Positions 7,848-16,395 of a DNA stretch of 64,000 bases are shown piece after piece. How positions within the stretch are numbered: the stretch's first letter is position 1; each line of letters starts with the position of its first letter. A program made the position numbers and the translations under genes. The notes beneath the pieces are model-generated. The model saw only the letters and a program-made list of their open reading frames with translations, was not told the origin of the DNA and searched no databases. The stretch comes from Rhizocola hellebori. Its GTDB lineage: Bacteria; Actinomycetota; Actinomycetes; Mycobacteriales; Micromonosporaceae. The DNA lies in contig NZ_BONY01000006.1 in the NCBI RefSeq assembly GCF_016862955.1, positions 148,524 to 212,523 on the forward strand. The letters run 5' to 3'.

Positions 7848-8330
7848 TCAGCCGCGAGCGAGGATGTCGGCCACCGCCGACGTGCCTTCCTCGGTGCCCA
7901 CCGCCACCACTATGTCGCCGGCCACGAACCGGAAGTCCGGTCGCGGGGAGGCGATGACCTCGCTGCCCCGGATGACCGCCACGATCGAGGCGCCCGTGCG
8001 CGTGCGCGCCTGGGTGTCGCCGAGCAGCCGCCCGGCAAAGGGCGACCCCTCGGAGACCGGCGTCTGCGAGGTGACCAAACCGGTGGCCTGCTTCTGCAGC
8101 CGGGCCAGTCGCTCCACGATCCGGGCCGTGCCCAGCAACTCGGCCAGCCCGTTGGCTTCATCAGCGGTCAACGTCAGCGTGGCCAGCGCGGTGTCGGGGT
8201 CATCGCGGTGGTAGACCACCACGTCGCGGCGGCCGGTGTGATGCGAGATGACAGCCGCGTTCTGGCCGCGACTGGTGCGGAACTCGTGGCGCAGCCCGAT
8301 TCCCGGAAGATCTGTCCGTTCGACATCCAC
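7848..8330 (-). CDS. KhtT-like regulatory subunit with C-terminal TrkA-C (RCK_C) domain
   Basis: A 160-aa cytoplasmic protein. The N-terminal part begins MDVERTDLPGIGLRHEF and contains HTGRRDVVVYHRDDPD, typical of KhtT/YhaT proteins. The C-terminal half (from about residue 95) is an RCK_C domain with TGASIVAVIRGSEVIASPRP and FVAGDIVVAVGT. In Bacillus the homologous subunit gates the KhtU antiporter in response to pH and nucleotides. Here it is directly upstream of the antiporter gene, so the two form one operon and one complex. Confidence 0.88.
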   Translation of the reverse strand: MDVERTDLPGIGLRHEFRTSRGQNAAVISHHTGRRDVVVYHRDDPDTALATLTLTADEANGLAELLGTARIVERLARLQKQATGLVTSQTPVSEGSPFAGRLLGDTQARTRTGASIVAVIRGSEVIASPRPDFRFVAGDIVVAVGTEEGTSAVADILARG

Positions 8331-8372
8331 AGCACATGCCCCTCACGCCCGGCCCTGGTGGTGCGGATCATC

Positions 8373-9464
8373 TTAGACAGGCGGCACGATGGCCGGTTTC
8401 CGCTTGGCCGCCAGATCCTCGATCCAGCCCACGGCCGCAACCGTGAGCGTGAGCAGCACCGCCCCGATCGGCAGCGCCGCCGCCCGGCCTTCCATGGTGA
8501 ACGGGTCGATCCCCAGCGCGACCAGGATCGCGCCAACCACGAGCAGTACCGGAAGATGCCAAATGTAAATGGAAACCGCCCGGGCGTTGAGCGCCGAGAT
8601 CATGGCCGACAGCTTCGGGAAGCGGGCCAGCCACTCCATGCTCGGCTTGATGCGCATCAGGACCAGCACCACGGCCGTCCCCCACAAGGCCTCGGCCATC
8701 TGCACATTGAACGGAGTCGCATCGGGCGGCGCGGCCAGCACCCCCCACACCGCCGCGGCGACCGCGAGCACGGCCACGATCAGGGCAACCGTGCGCGCGG
8801 AAAGCTTCTCCAGCATCCCTGAATAGCGGGCGAAGCCGAGCATCCACGCCGTTCCATACAGCGCCGTTGTGCCGACCACATCGCCGATACGCCCGGTCGG
8901 TTGGGGTACCAGATGGGAATGCATCAATGCAGCACCCGCCAGCGGCGCGAGTAGCACCGGGATCGGCCACCGGCGAAACAGCCACCACAACAGGGGCGAG
9001 AGCAGAATGAACCACAGATAGGCGCGCAGGTACCACAGCGCCATCGCGAAAGCGCCCGCCCACGAACTGGTCGGCGGGTTCGCCAGCGGCACCACCCAGA
9101 GCAACAGCTCGGGCCAATAGAGTGGACTGCGCGGATCTGTCAGCCAACCCTGAACCAGCATGATCGGCACCGCGACCAGGGCCAGCCCCCACAGCGGCGG
9201 CAACAGCCGGCGCAGCCGCGAGCCCACCGTCCGGGTCACCCCGCCGCGATCAAGCGATCGCGCCGCAAGCAGCCCAGCCAGGGCGAACATCACCCACATC
9301 GACGGAAACAGCACAGCAAGCCACGAAATCCAGAGGGTGTGGTGCAGAAAAACCCGGGCTATCGCGGCGGCCCGCAGCGTATCTATGTAAGCGCTTCTGC
9401 GGGCCGGCGAGCCGGGTGTGCTGTGGTCATTGACGTTCGTCGTCACTGCCAAGGTCACTGGCAC
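8373..9464 (-). CDS. acyltransferase 3 (OafA-like) integral membrane protein
   Basis: A 363-aa protein with about 10 hydrophobic segments. Near the N-terminus YIDTLRAAAIARVFLHHTLW matches the acyltransferase-3 start, where an R(x10)H pattern is conserved; R and the HH pair are visible. LRRLLPPLWGLAL and YLRAYLWFILLSP follow as in the family. Such enzymes O-acetylate sugars or secondary metabolites at the membrane. It is monocistronic, transcribed away from the hydrolase. The natural acceptor is unknown. Confidence 0.8.
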   Translation of the reverse strand: MPVTLAVTTNVNDHSTPGSPARRSAYIDTLRAAAIARVFLHHTLWISWLAVLFPSMWVMFALAGLLAARSLDRGGVTRTVGSRLRRLLPPLWGLALVAVPIMLVQGWLTDPRSPLYWPELLLWVVPLANPPTSSWAGAFAMALWYLRAYLWFILLSPLLWWLFRRWPIPVLLAPLAGAALMHSHLVPQPTGRIGDVVGTTALYGTAWMLGFARYSGMLEKLSARTVALIVAVLAVAAAVWGVLAAPPDATPFNVQMAEALWGTAVVLVLMRIKPSMEWLARFPKLSAMISALNARAVSIYIWHLPVLLVVGAILVALGIDPFTMEGRAAALPIGAVLLTLTVAAVGWIEDLAAKRKPAIVPPV

Positions 9465-9568
9465 TACTTACCCCGGCGGCCCGCGTCGCACACGTCATGT
9501 GTAACGAAGCTTTGGGCTGGCCGATCTGCCGCCCGATGAGTTCGCGACGCGACTATGGTCTAACTGAT

Positions 9569-10336
9569 ATGACTACCGACTTTGAGACCGTGACCTCGAA
9601 AGATGGCACCACGATCGCGTATGTGAAGACCGGTTCAGGACCGGTCGTTGTCCTCGTCGGCGGCGCCTTCTGCGACCGCGGATTCGCCGGAGACCTGACC
9701 GGTTTCCTCAAGAACGACTTCACCGTCGTCAACTACGACCGCCGCGGTCGCGGCGACAGCACAGACACGTCCCCCTACGCGGTGGCCCGCGAGGTCGAAG
9801 ACCTAGCCGCCGTGGTCGACGCGGTCGGCGTCTCCGCCCACGCCTTCGGCGTCTCCTCGGGCGCGATCCTGATCCTGCACGCGGCTGCCTCCGGCCTGCC
9901 CCTGACCAAACTCGCCCTGGTCGAGCCGCCCTTCAAACCGGGCATGGTCAACTACGCGGAGGAGTACACCCGCCTGTGCTCCGAAGGCCGCAACGGCGAC
10001 GCCGTCGAGGTGTTCATGACCAAGGTGGTCGGCGGGCCCGCCTCCGCGGTCGACCAAGCCCGCCAGTCCCCGATGTGGCCGGCCCTCGAAGCGATGGCGC
10101 CAACCCTCGCCTACGACGCCACCATCACCAACGACGGCAACATCCCGGTCGAATTCGCCACCATCACCGCACCCACCCTGGCCATCGAAAGCAACGCCAG
10201 CCCAGACTGGCTCCGCAACGCGACCCAGGCGATCGCCCAAACCGTCCCGAACGGCACCCACATCGCGCTCCCCGGCCAGTTCCACCAGCCCGACCCGGAG
10301 ACCATGGCCGGCGAGCTCAAGCGCTTCTACCGGTAA
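9569..10336 (+). CDS. alpha/beta-fold hydrolase
   Basis: A 255-aa protein of the alpha/beta hydrolase superfamily. KDGTTIAYVKTGSGPVVVLVGG opens the fold, YDRRGRGDS forms the conserved turn, GVSSGA (near residue 92) is the nucleophile elbow with the central serine, and GQFHQP near the C-terminus supplies the histidine. I start at ATG 9569 (MTTDFETV) because the extra 24 residues of the longer frame are unlike the family. It is followed by a strong terminator. Substrate not predictable. Confidence 0.88.
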   Translation: MTTDFETVTSKDGTTIAYVKTGSGPVVVLVGGAFCDRGFAGDLTGFLKNDFTVVNYDRRGRGDSTDTSPYAVAREVEDLAAVVDAVGVSAHAFGVSSGAILILHAAASGLPLTKLALVEPPFKPGMVNYAEEYTRLCSEGRNGDAVEVFMTKVVGGPASAVDQARQSPMWPALEAMAPTLAYDATITNDGNIPVEFATITAPTLAIESNASPDWLRNATQAIAQTVPNGTHIALPGQFHQPDPETMAGELKRFYR

Positions 10337-10352
10337 CCCCCGGACCGCTGCA

Positions 10353-10384
10353 CGGGCCAGCTCCCCTGGGATGGAGCTGGCCCG
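10353..10384 (+). terminator. hairpin terminator after the hydrolase gene
   Basis: A 12-bp perfect stem CGGGCCAGCTCC/GGAGCTGGCCCG with an 8-nt loop lies 17 bp after the stop codon. Confidence 0.75.
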
Positions 10385-10522
10385 GCATTCCTATCGGGAG
10401 GAGCATTTCGCTGCCGCCACGCTACTGCCACCAGGGTCGCTTCAACCGGCTCACTCACCACTCACTCGCACCGGCAATCCAGCCGCCGCTCCACCGGCAC
10501 GATCCGGTAATCTAGGCGCGCC

Positions 10523-10596
10523 GGGGCGGTAGCTCAGCCGGTTAGAGCAGCGGACTCATAATCCGCCGGTCGTGGGTTCGATCCCCACCCGCCCCA
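10523..10596 (+). tRNA. tRNA with CAU anticodon (tRNA-Met elongator, or tRNA-Ile2)
   Basis: A complete cloverleaf: acceptor GGGGCGG pairs with CCGCCCC (10589-10595), discriminator A at 10596, D-arm GCTC...GAGC, anticodon stem GCGGA/TCCGC with loop CTCATAA (anticodon CAT), and T-arm GTGGG-TTCGATC-CCCAC. CCA is not encoded. The CAU anticodon can be elongator methionine or, with lysidine at position 34, isoleucine AUA; the A73 discriminator fits both. A decayed integrase lies 0.8 kb downstream and points towards the tRNA, so its 3' end was probably an attachment site. Confidence 0.93.
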
Positions 10597-10828
10597 CTTT
10601 CAAAACCAGCCCATACGTGCGCTCACCAGGTAACAAGCATGTGGGTCGATTCCAGTCAGACGCAGCCAGATGCCACCAAAAGTAGGGCCGTTGTCGGCAG
10701 TCGTGGAATATGCGTGGAATGATCTCGACCCCGTTTGCCCAGGTCGACAAGGCAAAAGCCGGTTTCCGGCGATCGTACCGGGACCGGCTTGGTGCGGGTC
10801 TTCTGGGCAGGCGGCAAGCGTGGGGTGA

Positions 10829-11401
10829 TCACCGATCCAGGCCACGGGCCGACACGAAGCCTGCGAGTGTCGCTGCCAGGTGACCCGGTTCGTGCCAGTG
10901 TTGGAAAATGTCAGACGACGACCGTACCGCGACACTGCTCCAGGCCTTGTTTCCTTCGCCGTAGTAAACGTGGAGTGTTCCGCCTGTATCGAGCGCCAAC
11001 CCAGGTTGTGAGTCGACACCTATGGGGGACGCTCCGTCATATTGCTGCGTGATCCGTGGCCCGTAGATCGACCAGGCGTTGACGGTTTTCCCTCTAAGTC
11101 GTTCAAAAATCGTTGCATGGGGCGGATAATCGCGCAGCTTCAGTGCCGGATCCAGCTCACGATCCCTAGCGCGGCTGGCGACCTTTTTGCACAGATCAAG
11201 AACACGAGCCGCCTGTTCGAGGAGCGCCTGCTGCCGCGCCTTTGCTTGATCGTGGGCTGTCCTCCTAGCCAGGTCCGCCTGTTGCCTCCGATGAGCGGCG
11301 TTCTCCGTCTGTTGGCGCGCTTCACTAACAAGCTTGTCAAATTCCGCATCTCCGAATGTCGGCGCCATAGCTCCGTATTCAATCATCTTGTCTAGATCCA
11401 T
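10829..11401 (-). CDS. hypothetical protein with N-terminal coiled coil
   Basis: Not recognised. About 190 aa from ATG 11401 (MDLDKMIEYGAMAP); the frame continues upstream to 11443. Residues about 20-75 are rich in Ala, Gln, Arg and Glu with heptad-like spacing (LVSEARQQTENAAHRRQQAD), suggesting a coiled coil. The C-terminal half looks globular (DTGGTLHVYYGEGNKAW, FQHWHEPGHLAATLAGF). It lies between the tRNA and the broken integrase and is probably cargo of that element. Confidence 0.55.
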   Translation of the reverse strand: MDLDKMIEYGAMAPTFGDAEFDKLVSEARQQTENAAHRRQQADLARRTAHDQAKARQQALLEQAARVLDLCKKVASRARDRELDPALKLRDYPPHATIFERLRGKTVNAWSIYGPRITQQYDGASPIGVDSQPGLALDTGGTLHVYYGEGNKAWSSVAVRSSSDIFQHWHEPGHLAATLAGFVSARGLDR

Positions 11402-11423
11402 CGGTGTGCATAACTGAATCGAC

Positions 11424-12165
11424 CTAGCTGAGTGCTGCTTCAATCCGTGCGTTCATGATCCCCTCGTCGCCGTCGATGCACTTCGCGTAGATCCGCAACA
11501 GCACCTCGACCGACTGCCCGGCCCGACTGGCGACCTCGGTAGCGGGCACCCCAGAGTTGAGCCACAACGACACTGCCGCGTGGCGAAGGTCGTAGGGACG
11601 CTTCGCCAAGACCGACAAGATCTGAGCGGGGGAGAGCGCCAGGTTGCGTGCGGAGGCCCAAACGCGGCTGTAGGTCGTCGAGCCGATCACGCCGCCGCCC
11701 TCGCTGCGGAACAGCCTGCCGTCCTGAGCAGACCCGAAGGTAGCGATGTGCCAGACGAGCAACTGGACCAGCTCGGGCGGGATCGGCACCGACCGGGTCT
11801 CGTTGTCGGCCCGGTGCTTGAGCCTACGGGTATCGTGCCGCTCGCCAGAGTCGGTCCACTTTCTTGCCCGCATCAGTGCGGTTGACCTCCAGAGTCAAAC
11901 GGCCCCAACCACTTTCCGGAAGCTGGCAGTCATGCGTGCGGAGCCAGGCCACCTCGCGCGGACGCATCCCGGCGAAGTACATACACGCGAAGAACGCCAC
12001 CAGCCGAAGCCCGCGATCCATTATCCTTCCGCCGATCGAGGCGACTGCTATTAACAGCGCCCGAACCTCAACCGGGTTCGCTACCACCCGCCGATCAACA
12101 GTGTCGACGACCCGCTTGCGGCGCGACTTGACCCTGAGCCGATCAATCGGGTTGTGCTCCAGGTG
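11424..12165 (-). pseudogene. tyrosine recombinase/integrase, frameshifted and 5'-truncated
   Basis: Two overlapping minus-strand frames together give the catalytic half of a phage-type integrase. The upstream frame (about 12165-11870) reads RLRVKSRRKRVVDTVDRR then FFACMYFAGMRPREVAWL, holding the first catalytic Arg. The downstream frame (11873-11424) reads KHRADNETRSVPIPPEL, YDLRHAAVSLWLNSGVP (the H-x-x-R box region) and RIYAKCID with the nucleophile Tyr. The frames join around 11850-11875, so one frameshift separates them. The second conserved histidine, usually GHS, is Gln here (AGQSVEVLL). The N-terminal arm and core-binding domains are not found. The enzyme is presumably dead. Confidence 0.85.
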
Positions 12166-12411
12166 GCCCTGGTGCCCGAAAGGCAGCGACTATCCCTACT
12201 CATCTGCGCTGCGTCGCTGGTCGGCGTCGACAACAATGCGGGTGAGGGTCGCGCCAATCGTCTCCGGTGGTGCGCTCGAGCATGCTGGAAACGGAGGCGC
12301 GTGCCTCGGCCTCGTTGTCGAAGTAGTCTTTTGCGTTGGCGGAAAGTGGTCTTCGGCGGGCGTCCTCTCCGTTTAGGACCTCAGTGGCAGAGATCGTCGA
12401 GATGGTTCACA

Positions 12412-12714
12412 ATGGCGATCGTGGGGATACGACCGTTCGCCGTGGGCGTGCTGGCAGCCTTTGCCGCAGTCTGCGAAGCGAACGCGTCCCCGTCCACATT
12501 GGTTGGCCAGCGATGGCTGTTTGGATGCGCGCTCAGCGCGGGCTTGGCCGCCTACTTGGCGCTACCAACCATGCTGGACTACACACTGATCTTAAAAAAA
12601 ATCTCTGACCCCATTGTGAAAAACTTCACTGCGGCGGTGATTGACTCGGAGGCCGTTCTGCGGCGGGTCAGTGCTGACCTGCGTCTTTCTGACCCCGTCT
12701 TCGAGACCTCCTAA
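12412..12714 (+). CDS. small putative membrane protein, unrecognised
   Basis: A possible 100-aa protein beginning MAIVGIRPFAVGVLAAF. It has two hydrophobic stretches (residues about 5-22 and 35-60) followed by a hydrophilic tail ending LRLSDPVFETS. No ribosome-binding site is clear and no family is recognised. It lies in the low-coding decayed region after the integrase; it may be a remnant rather than a working gene. Confidence 0.35.
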   Translation: MAIVGIRPFAVGVLAAFAAVCEANASPSTLVGQRWLFGCALSAGLAAYLALPTMLDYTLILKKISDPIVKNFTAAVIDSEAVLRRVSADLRLSDPVFETS

Positions 12715-13107
12715 CAATCTGTAAGCGCATCGTCACTTGCTGCTGACCAATTGGTCTTAGAGACTGCTGTGTCCCAACTTTTTCGGGAGTTGGAGTCGCA
12801 CTCGGAGCGCTCATGACCAGATCGCAGTTGATGGCAGACTCGTGGGCGCAGGCGTTCGGGGCGGTCATTGCACAAATGCGCCAACCATCATCAATGACCG
12901 ATTCAACGAACATGGCTGAAAGTTACTGCCCACAATGATCATGAGCCTGGCGTGCGAGCCGGATCAATTTGGCGTACAACCTTTGGGGCGTCAGTCCAAT
13001 ACGCCGCTTGGTCGTTGTGGATCACCTCGCGCCCGCCGGTGGAAGCTCTTCCACCCGATCGAACGCGATCTTTCCTGGCATCTCAGCAACGAGCCTGCTG
13101 AATCAGG

Positions 13108-13345
13108 CTAGGACCTGCAGGCGAGCCGAGACACTTCGCCATCGCAGAAGAGATTGATCTCGATCTCAACTCTAGCCGGAGGACCGCCCAATGGCGTGTC
13201 TTGGAAGTAATCCAACACCGCCACAGCAGGCGTTGCCGCACCCCTACCCGCCTCGATCGTGCCCTGCACGAACCAACGACCTGTTGCCACCACCGGAACC
13301 GCGACACAGGCCAAAAAAGGCGGCTAACGCCGCCACCATCCACAC
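13108..13345 (-). pseudogene. small membrane/secreted protein broken at a T6 run (candidate)
   Basis: One frame starting near GTG 13345 reads VWMVAALAAFFG, a typical membrane helix. After a run of six T residues (minus strand; 13318-13313) the next frame continues CVAVPVVATGRWFVQGT and then VAVLDYFQDTPLGG, ending SRLACRS at 13108. One base less in the run would join them into one protein of about 78 aa. No family is recognised. Either a real frameshift or a homopolymer base-call error. Confidence 0.3.
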
Positions 13346-13867
13346 CCGCCGAGGCAACCAGCGCCAGTCACCCTCGACGGGCTGAAACCTTCAACCCCTG
13401 GCGCTTACCCGCTTTAGCTTTCAACCCACCCTTCATGCTCCCGCTCCAGCTCATACACAAAGCATGCCGGAACATCGGGCGAAGTGGCGAACGGAAAACG
13501 TTGTGGGAACAGGGAAAGAGGGAGAGCTGGACAAGAAACACCAACTACACCACCGCAACCAGGTGAACCAATCGACCACGAACGGGGCCTCGCAACAATC
13601 TCGGCCTCGCGTGCGTAACATCAGGACTCCTACCGGCCACAACATGCCACAGACCGTCATGATCAAAACCTCGTAAACAAAACCTCGTATTCGCCGTGTC
13701 GAAACTTCCCTACGAGATCAAGGGCCGCCCAAGGGCGGCCAGCCGCACCGGCACGCACCGCCTAAGCCTTCGGCCCGGCGGGCGGCACTACCAAGACACC
13801 CAGATCTCGGAAGATCGCCAGATCGACTACGGGAATGAAGATATCTGTCGGCTGTTTGCTGGAGGGT

Positions 13868-14146
13868 TCAGATGGACGGCCGCACCGTTTGGATGTCCGA
13901 TGACCTGCGGGGAACAGCGAGATCGACAAGGCAAGCAGGTTGTGGCGCAGGGACCTGTCCCGGCCTCGCCCCGGACAGCCACAGCTGTGCCGCGCCAGCC
14001 GCTGCCGCCAGGTCTTCGGCATGCCCCTGCAGCAGAGTCGAGCGGTCAGCGAGCAGCGCGAGATAGAACTGCCGCTTCCACGGGCTCAACAGAAGGTCGG
14101 CGTGCACTTGGCCGCTTTCGACGGTTGCGGTGCGATGAGAGTTCAC
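13868..14146 (-). CDS. unrecognised ORF fragment
   Basis: A 92-aa frame from GTG 14146 (MNSHRTATVESGQVHADLLL, then SPWKRQFYLALLADRST). The frame is open upstream to a stop at 14269 without a usable start (WYPDIVAAGDASHAWQAEL is readable there), so it may be the C-terminal remnant of a longer gene. Composition is protein-like but no family is recognised. Confidence 0.25.
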   Translation of the reverse strand: MNSHRTATVESGQVHADLLLSPWKRQFYLALLADRSTLLQGHAEDLAAAAGAAQLWLSGARPGQVPAPQPACLVDLAVPRRSSDIQTVRPSI

Positions 14147-14774
14147 GCTCTGCCGTGGCCGTGCGTGAAGTGGTGCTCCGATCCGGTCGAGCTCGGCCTG
14201 CCAGGCATGGCTGGCGTCGCCCGCCGCGACAATGTCCGGGTACCAATGCGCGGTATCGCCCCAGCATCATTCGTATCAGCCATCGCTCCATAATGCACCC
14301 GCAAAAGCGACTCGACCCCCGTGCACGCCCAGCGCAGCTGGCGTCCGCCGCCGTCGGCTTTACGCGCCAGGTGGGTCAGTACATGTCCTCGCGACCAACA
14401 GGATCAAAGCCGTCGATCTCAGTCATGGCGCAAGTTTGTCATGCAGGCAAACAAAAGTTGCTGTCGGCCATCAAATCAAGTAGATATATGTAAAGCGCAC
14501 GGCGTCGCGTTGTGGCCGAGCGTTTCATTGCCAATCTGCCAGCAGGTCCTCTAGTAGTGCATGTGCTGCGGCTGCTCGCTGCATGGCGTGATTATGCAAT
14601 GCGATTGGGGATGAGCGGATTGACATCGAACTGCATAGGAGCCTGATCAAACACTGCCCAGCATGCGGCTGCTGGTAGCGTACGAGGATCTAGGCGAACT
14701 TAGTAGCCGGTGCATTCAGCCGGCGGCCAGAAGGCGTCCAGTCGGCGGCCAGATAGGGCACCTAGTTTGCGCAC

Positions 14775-16022
14775 ATGTTGATGAGAATCATGCTCGCTGC
14801 GGCGGTGGGTCTGGTCCCCGTCGCGACACCGGTACCGGCGATGGCTGCCGCGCCGCCACCGGTGCCCGGCCAAACAGCTCCATTCCGAGAAATTCCCCTC
14901 CAAACAGCTCCGACCAAGGCAGAGCCGGAGCCGGATTGTCAGCAGGTCTTGCAGCAGGCCCGGCGTATGGCGCTCGCCTCCGGCAAGACTGCCACGGTCC
15001 CATGTGTGACCCTCTCATCTCCCGATGCGGCCGTCGTGGCACCCGACGCGGTCGGCGTGCAGGAGTTCTGCGGCGTCAACGAATGGGCCTTTACCCGGCA
15101 CACTGCTTGCATCTCCGGAGTGTCGGGCGTGCTGAGTGTCTACGCCTTGGTCGAAGGTCGCGAGGTGCTGGTCGGCCAGGTGTATTTCACGATCACCACC
15201 GGGACCTCGACCAGCGGCAATTCCGCGCGGTGGACCCACAGCTTCTCCCTCACGCCCACCCTCATGTGGGGATCGGTCGGCAACACCTACCTCATTGCCA
15301 CGGCGGAGTGCGCCGCGAACTGCAATTTCGAGAGCATGAACTTCAACTCGGCGTTCCCGATCGCCACCGGCGTGTCTCGTAGCGGTTCGGCAACGCTTTC
15401 CACGACCTCGTACGGGGAAGGCACGGTCTGGCGGGCGTGGTCGACCTGGGCTTATTGGTTCAGGAACCCGGATTGGGTTATCCCGGTATCCAACACGTTG
15501 CGGATCAGCGCGCCCGACCACCGCTGCGACGAGGCGATCGGGATCCGCTTCTCGATCGGCTGCGTATACAGCCAGGTACGGCCCTTGCACGAGATCGGCC
15601 GCACCCGCTATCCCAAGTACGCCAGGCACATCGAGCTGGCGATCAACTTCGGGGTACCGTCCATATTGACCCGCACCCAGATTTCAGCGCAGAACGCCGC
15701 GAACCGGGCCAGAGCCTGCCCGCAGTCGCCCGCGAACGGCTGGAGCTGTGACGAGTACCCGTTCGCGTCGACCCAGGAGGGGGCGGCCAATCCAATCCAC
15801 CCGTACGGACGTACCTTCCAGATCCTGAACTGGAACAACGGCGCCGAACCGTTTTTCTGCGGGATCGGCTGGCTCACCCCGCGGCGGGCCGGTGACTCGC
15901 TCGGGTACAGCGTCTGCGGGATACCGCTGGATCAGAACACCGGCGGCGGAACCGATCTCGGCAATTTCTACATCAGGAACCGTGTCCTACACGACGACCG
16001 GTTCCAGGTGATGGTGGTGTAA
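14775..16022 (+). CDS. secreted protein with C-terminal NucA/NucB-type DNase domain
   Basis: A 415-aa protein. Residues about 1-25 are a Sec signal peptide (LMRIMLAAAVGLVPVATPVPAMA). The middle (about 90-230) is a disulphide-rich beta domain with paired cysteines. The C-terminal 140 residues match the NucA/NucB deoxyribonuclease fold: RYPKYARHIELAINFGVP, WSCDEYPFASTQEG (the conserved CDEYPFA active-site motif), and the final NFYIRNRVLHDDRFQVMV. In Bacillus these enzymes are secreted nucleases. It could be a nutrient nuclease or an exported toxin domain; no immunity gene is obvious. It has its own strong terminator. Confidence 0.8.
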   Translation: MLMRIMLAAAVGLVPVATPVPAMAAAPPPVPGQTAPFREIPLQTAPTKAEPEPDCQQVLQQARRMALASGKTATVPCVTLSSPDAAVVAPDAVGVQEFCGVNEWAFTRHTACISGVSGVLSVYALVEGREVLVGQVYFTITTGTSTSGNSARWTHSFSLTPTLMWGSVGNTYLIATAECAANCNFESMNFNSAFPIATGVSRSGSATLSTTSYGEGTVWRAWSTWAYWFRNPDWVIPVSNTLRISAPDHRCDEAIGIRFSIGCVYSQVRPLHEIGRTRYPKYARHIELAINFGVPSILTRTQISAQNAANRARACPQSPANGWSCDEYPFASTQEGAANPIHPYGRTFQILNWNNGAEPFFCGIGWLTPRRAGDSLGYSVCGIPLDQNTGGGTDLGNFYIRNRVLHDDRFQVMVV

Positions 16023-16034
16023 TCGGTGGCGCCG

Positions 16035-16070
16035 GAAACCCGTGTGGCTCAACCAAGCCACACGGGTTTC
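16035..16070 (+). terminator. strong hairpin terminator after the nuclease gene
   Basis: A 15-bp perfect stem GAAACCCGTGTGGCT/AGCCACACGGGTTTC with a 6-nt loop starts 12 bp after the stop codon. The rest of the 16023-16226 gap shows no gene. Confidence 0.85.
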
Positions 16071-16226
16071 GGCTCGCGGTTCAGCTCGCGCACGATGTTG
16101 ATCATCCGATGATTGAGGGATGGATAGCGGGCCTCGATCGGTCGTATCCCCACAGAGAAATATCTACATAGCAGACGGTGCCCGAAGGGCGGGGTGGCCA
16201 AGGAGGCGCTCCGCGCTCGGTGAGGG

Positions 16227-16254
16227 TTGACCCTATGTCGAAGAGCGATAGAGT
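16227..16254 (+). promoter_or_regulatory. promoter for a leaderless small ORF
   Basis: TTGACC (16227-16232), 16-nt spacer, TAGAGT (16249-16254), then 6 nt to GTG 16261. The predicted transcription start falls on the GTG, so the mRNA would have no leader. Confidence 0.65.
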
Positions 16255-16260
16255 GGTCGC

Positions 16261-16395
16261 GTGCGACTGACGATCCCGACCGCGAGAGTGCTCTCCTCCA
16301 ATGTGGAGGAAGCCCGCTACGGCCGGCAGCTGTCCGGGCTGCATCAGAGCACCGCCGCGGCGCCCGCCACGGCGAAAGTGGTGTGGCCGTCGTGA
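16261..16395 (+). CDS. 44-aa small protein, leaderless, coupled to the next gene
   Basis: Too short for most gene finders: GTG 16261 to TGA 16395, beginning VRLTIPTARVLSSNVEEARY. Its stop overlaps the next start as GTGA (16392-16395), the coupling seen elsewhere in this window, and a good promoter places transcription start at its GTG. No family is recognised and there is no membrane segment. It may be a regulatory leader peptide that sets translation of the membrane protein, or a small soluble partner. Confidence 0.5.
   Translation: MRLTIPTARVLSSNVEEARYGRQLSGLHQSTAAAPATAKVVWPS

Larger units (their letters stand above)
12715..14774. other. about 2 kb of sparse, decayed sequence
   Basis: No convincing intact gene is seen on either strand. 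GC content looks lower than in the neighbouring genes, and only two doubtful minus-strand remnants stand out (13108-13345 and 13868-14146). I found no terminal inverted repeats, transposase motifs or second copy of the tRNA 3' end that would mark the right border of the element. Confidence 0.6.

Noticed and set aside
7848..8214. Plus-strand 458-aa ORF 6838-8214 crossing both antiporter genes
   Set aside because: Antisense to KhtT/KhtU-like genes with family motifs; the protein is low-complexity Gln/Gly/Arg-rich.
10556..10750. Minus-strand ORF ending in VGRVGIEPTTGGL
   Set aside because: Its last part is the antisense of the tRNA; this peptide type is a well-known artefact of translating tRNA genes.
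13696..14493. 265-aa plus-strand ORF in the decayed region
   Set aside because: Arg/Pro/Ser-rich without domain features; probably a chance frame.
12715..14774. CRISPR array or insertion sequence in the gene-poor stretch
   Set aside because: No regularly spaced direct repeats, no terminal inverted repeats and no transposase motifs were seen.
10597..14774. Second copy of the tRNA 3' end (attR)
   Set aside because: I scanned for the GTTCGATCCCCACCCGCCCC core and found only the tRNA itself in this stretch.
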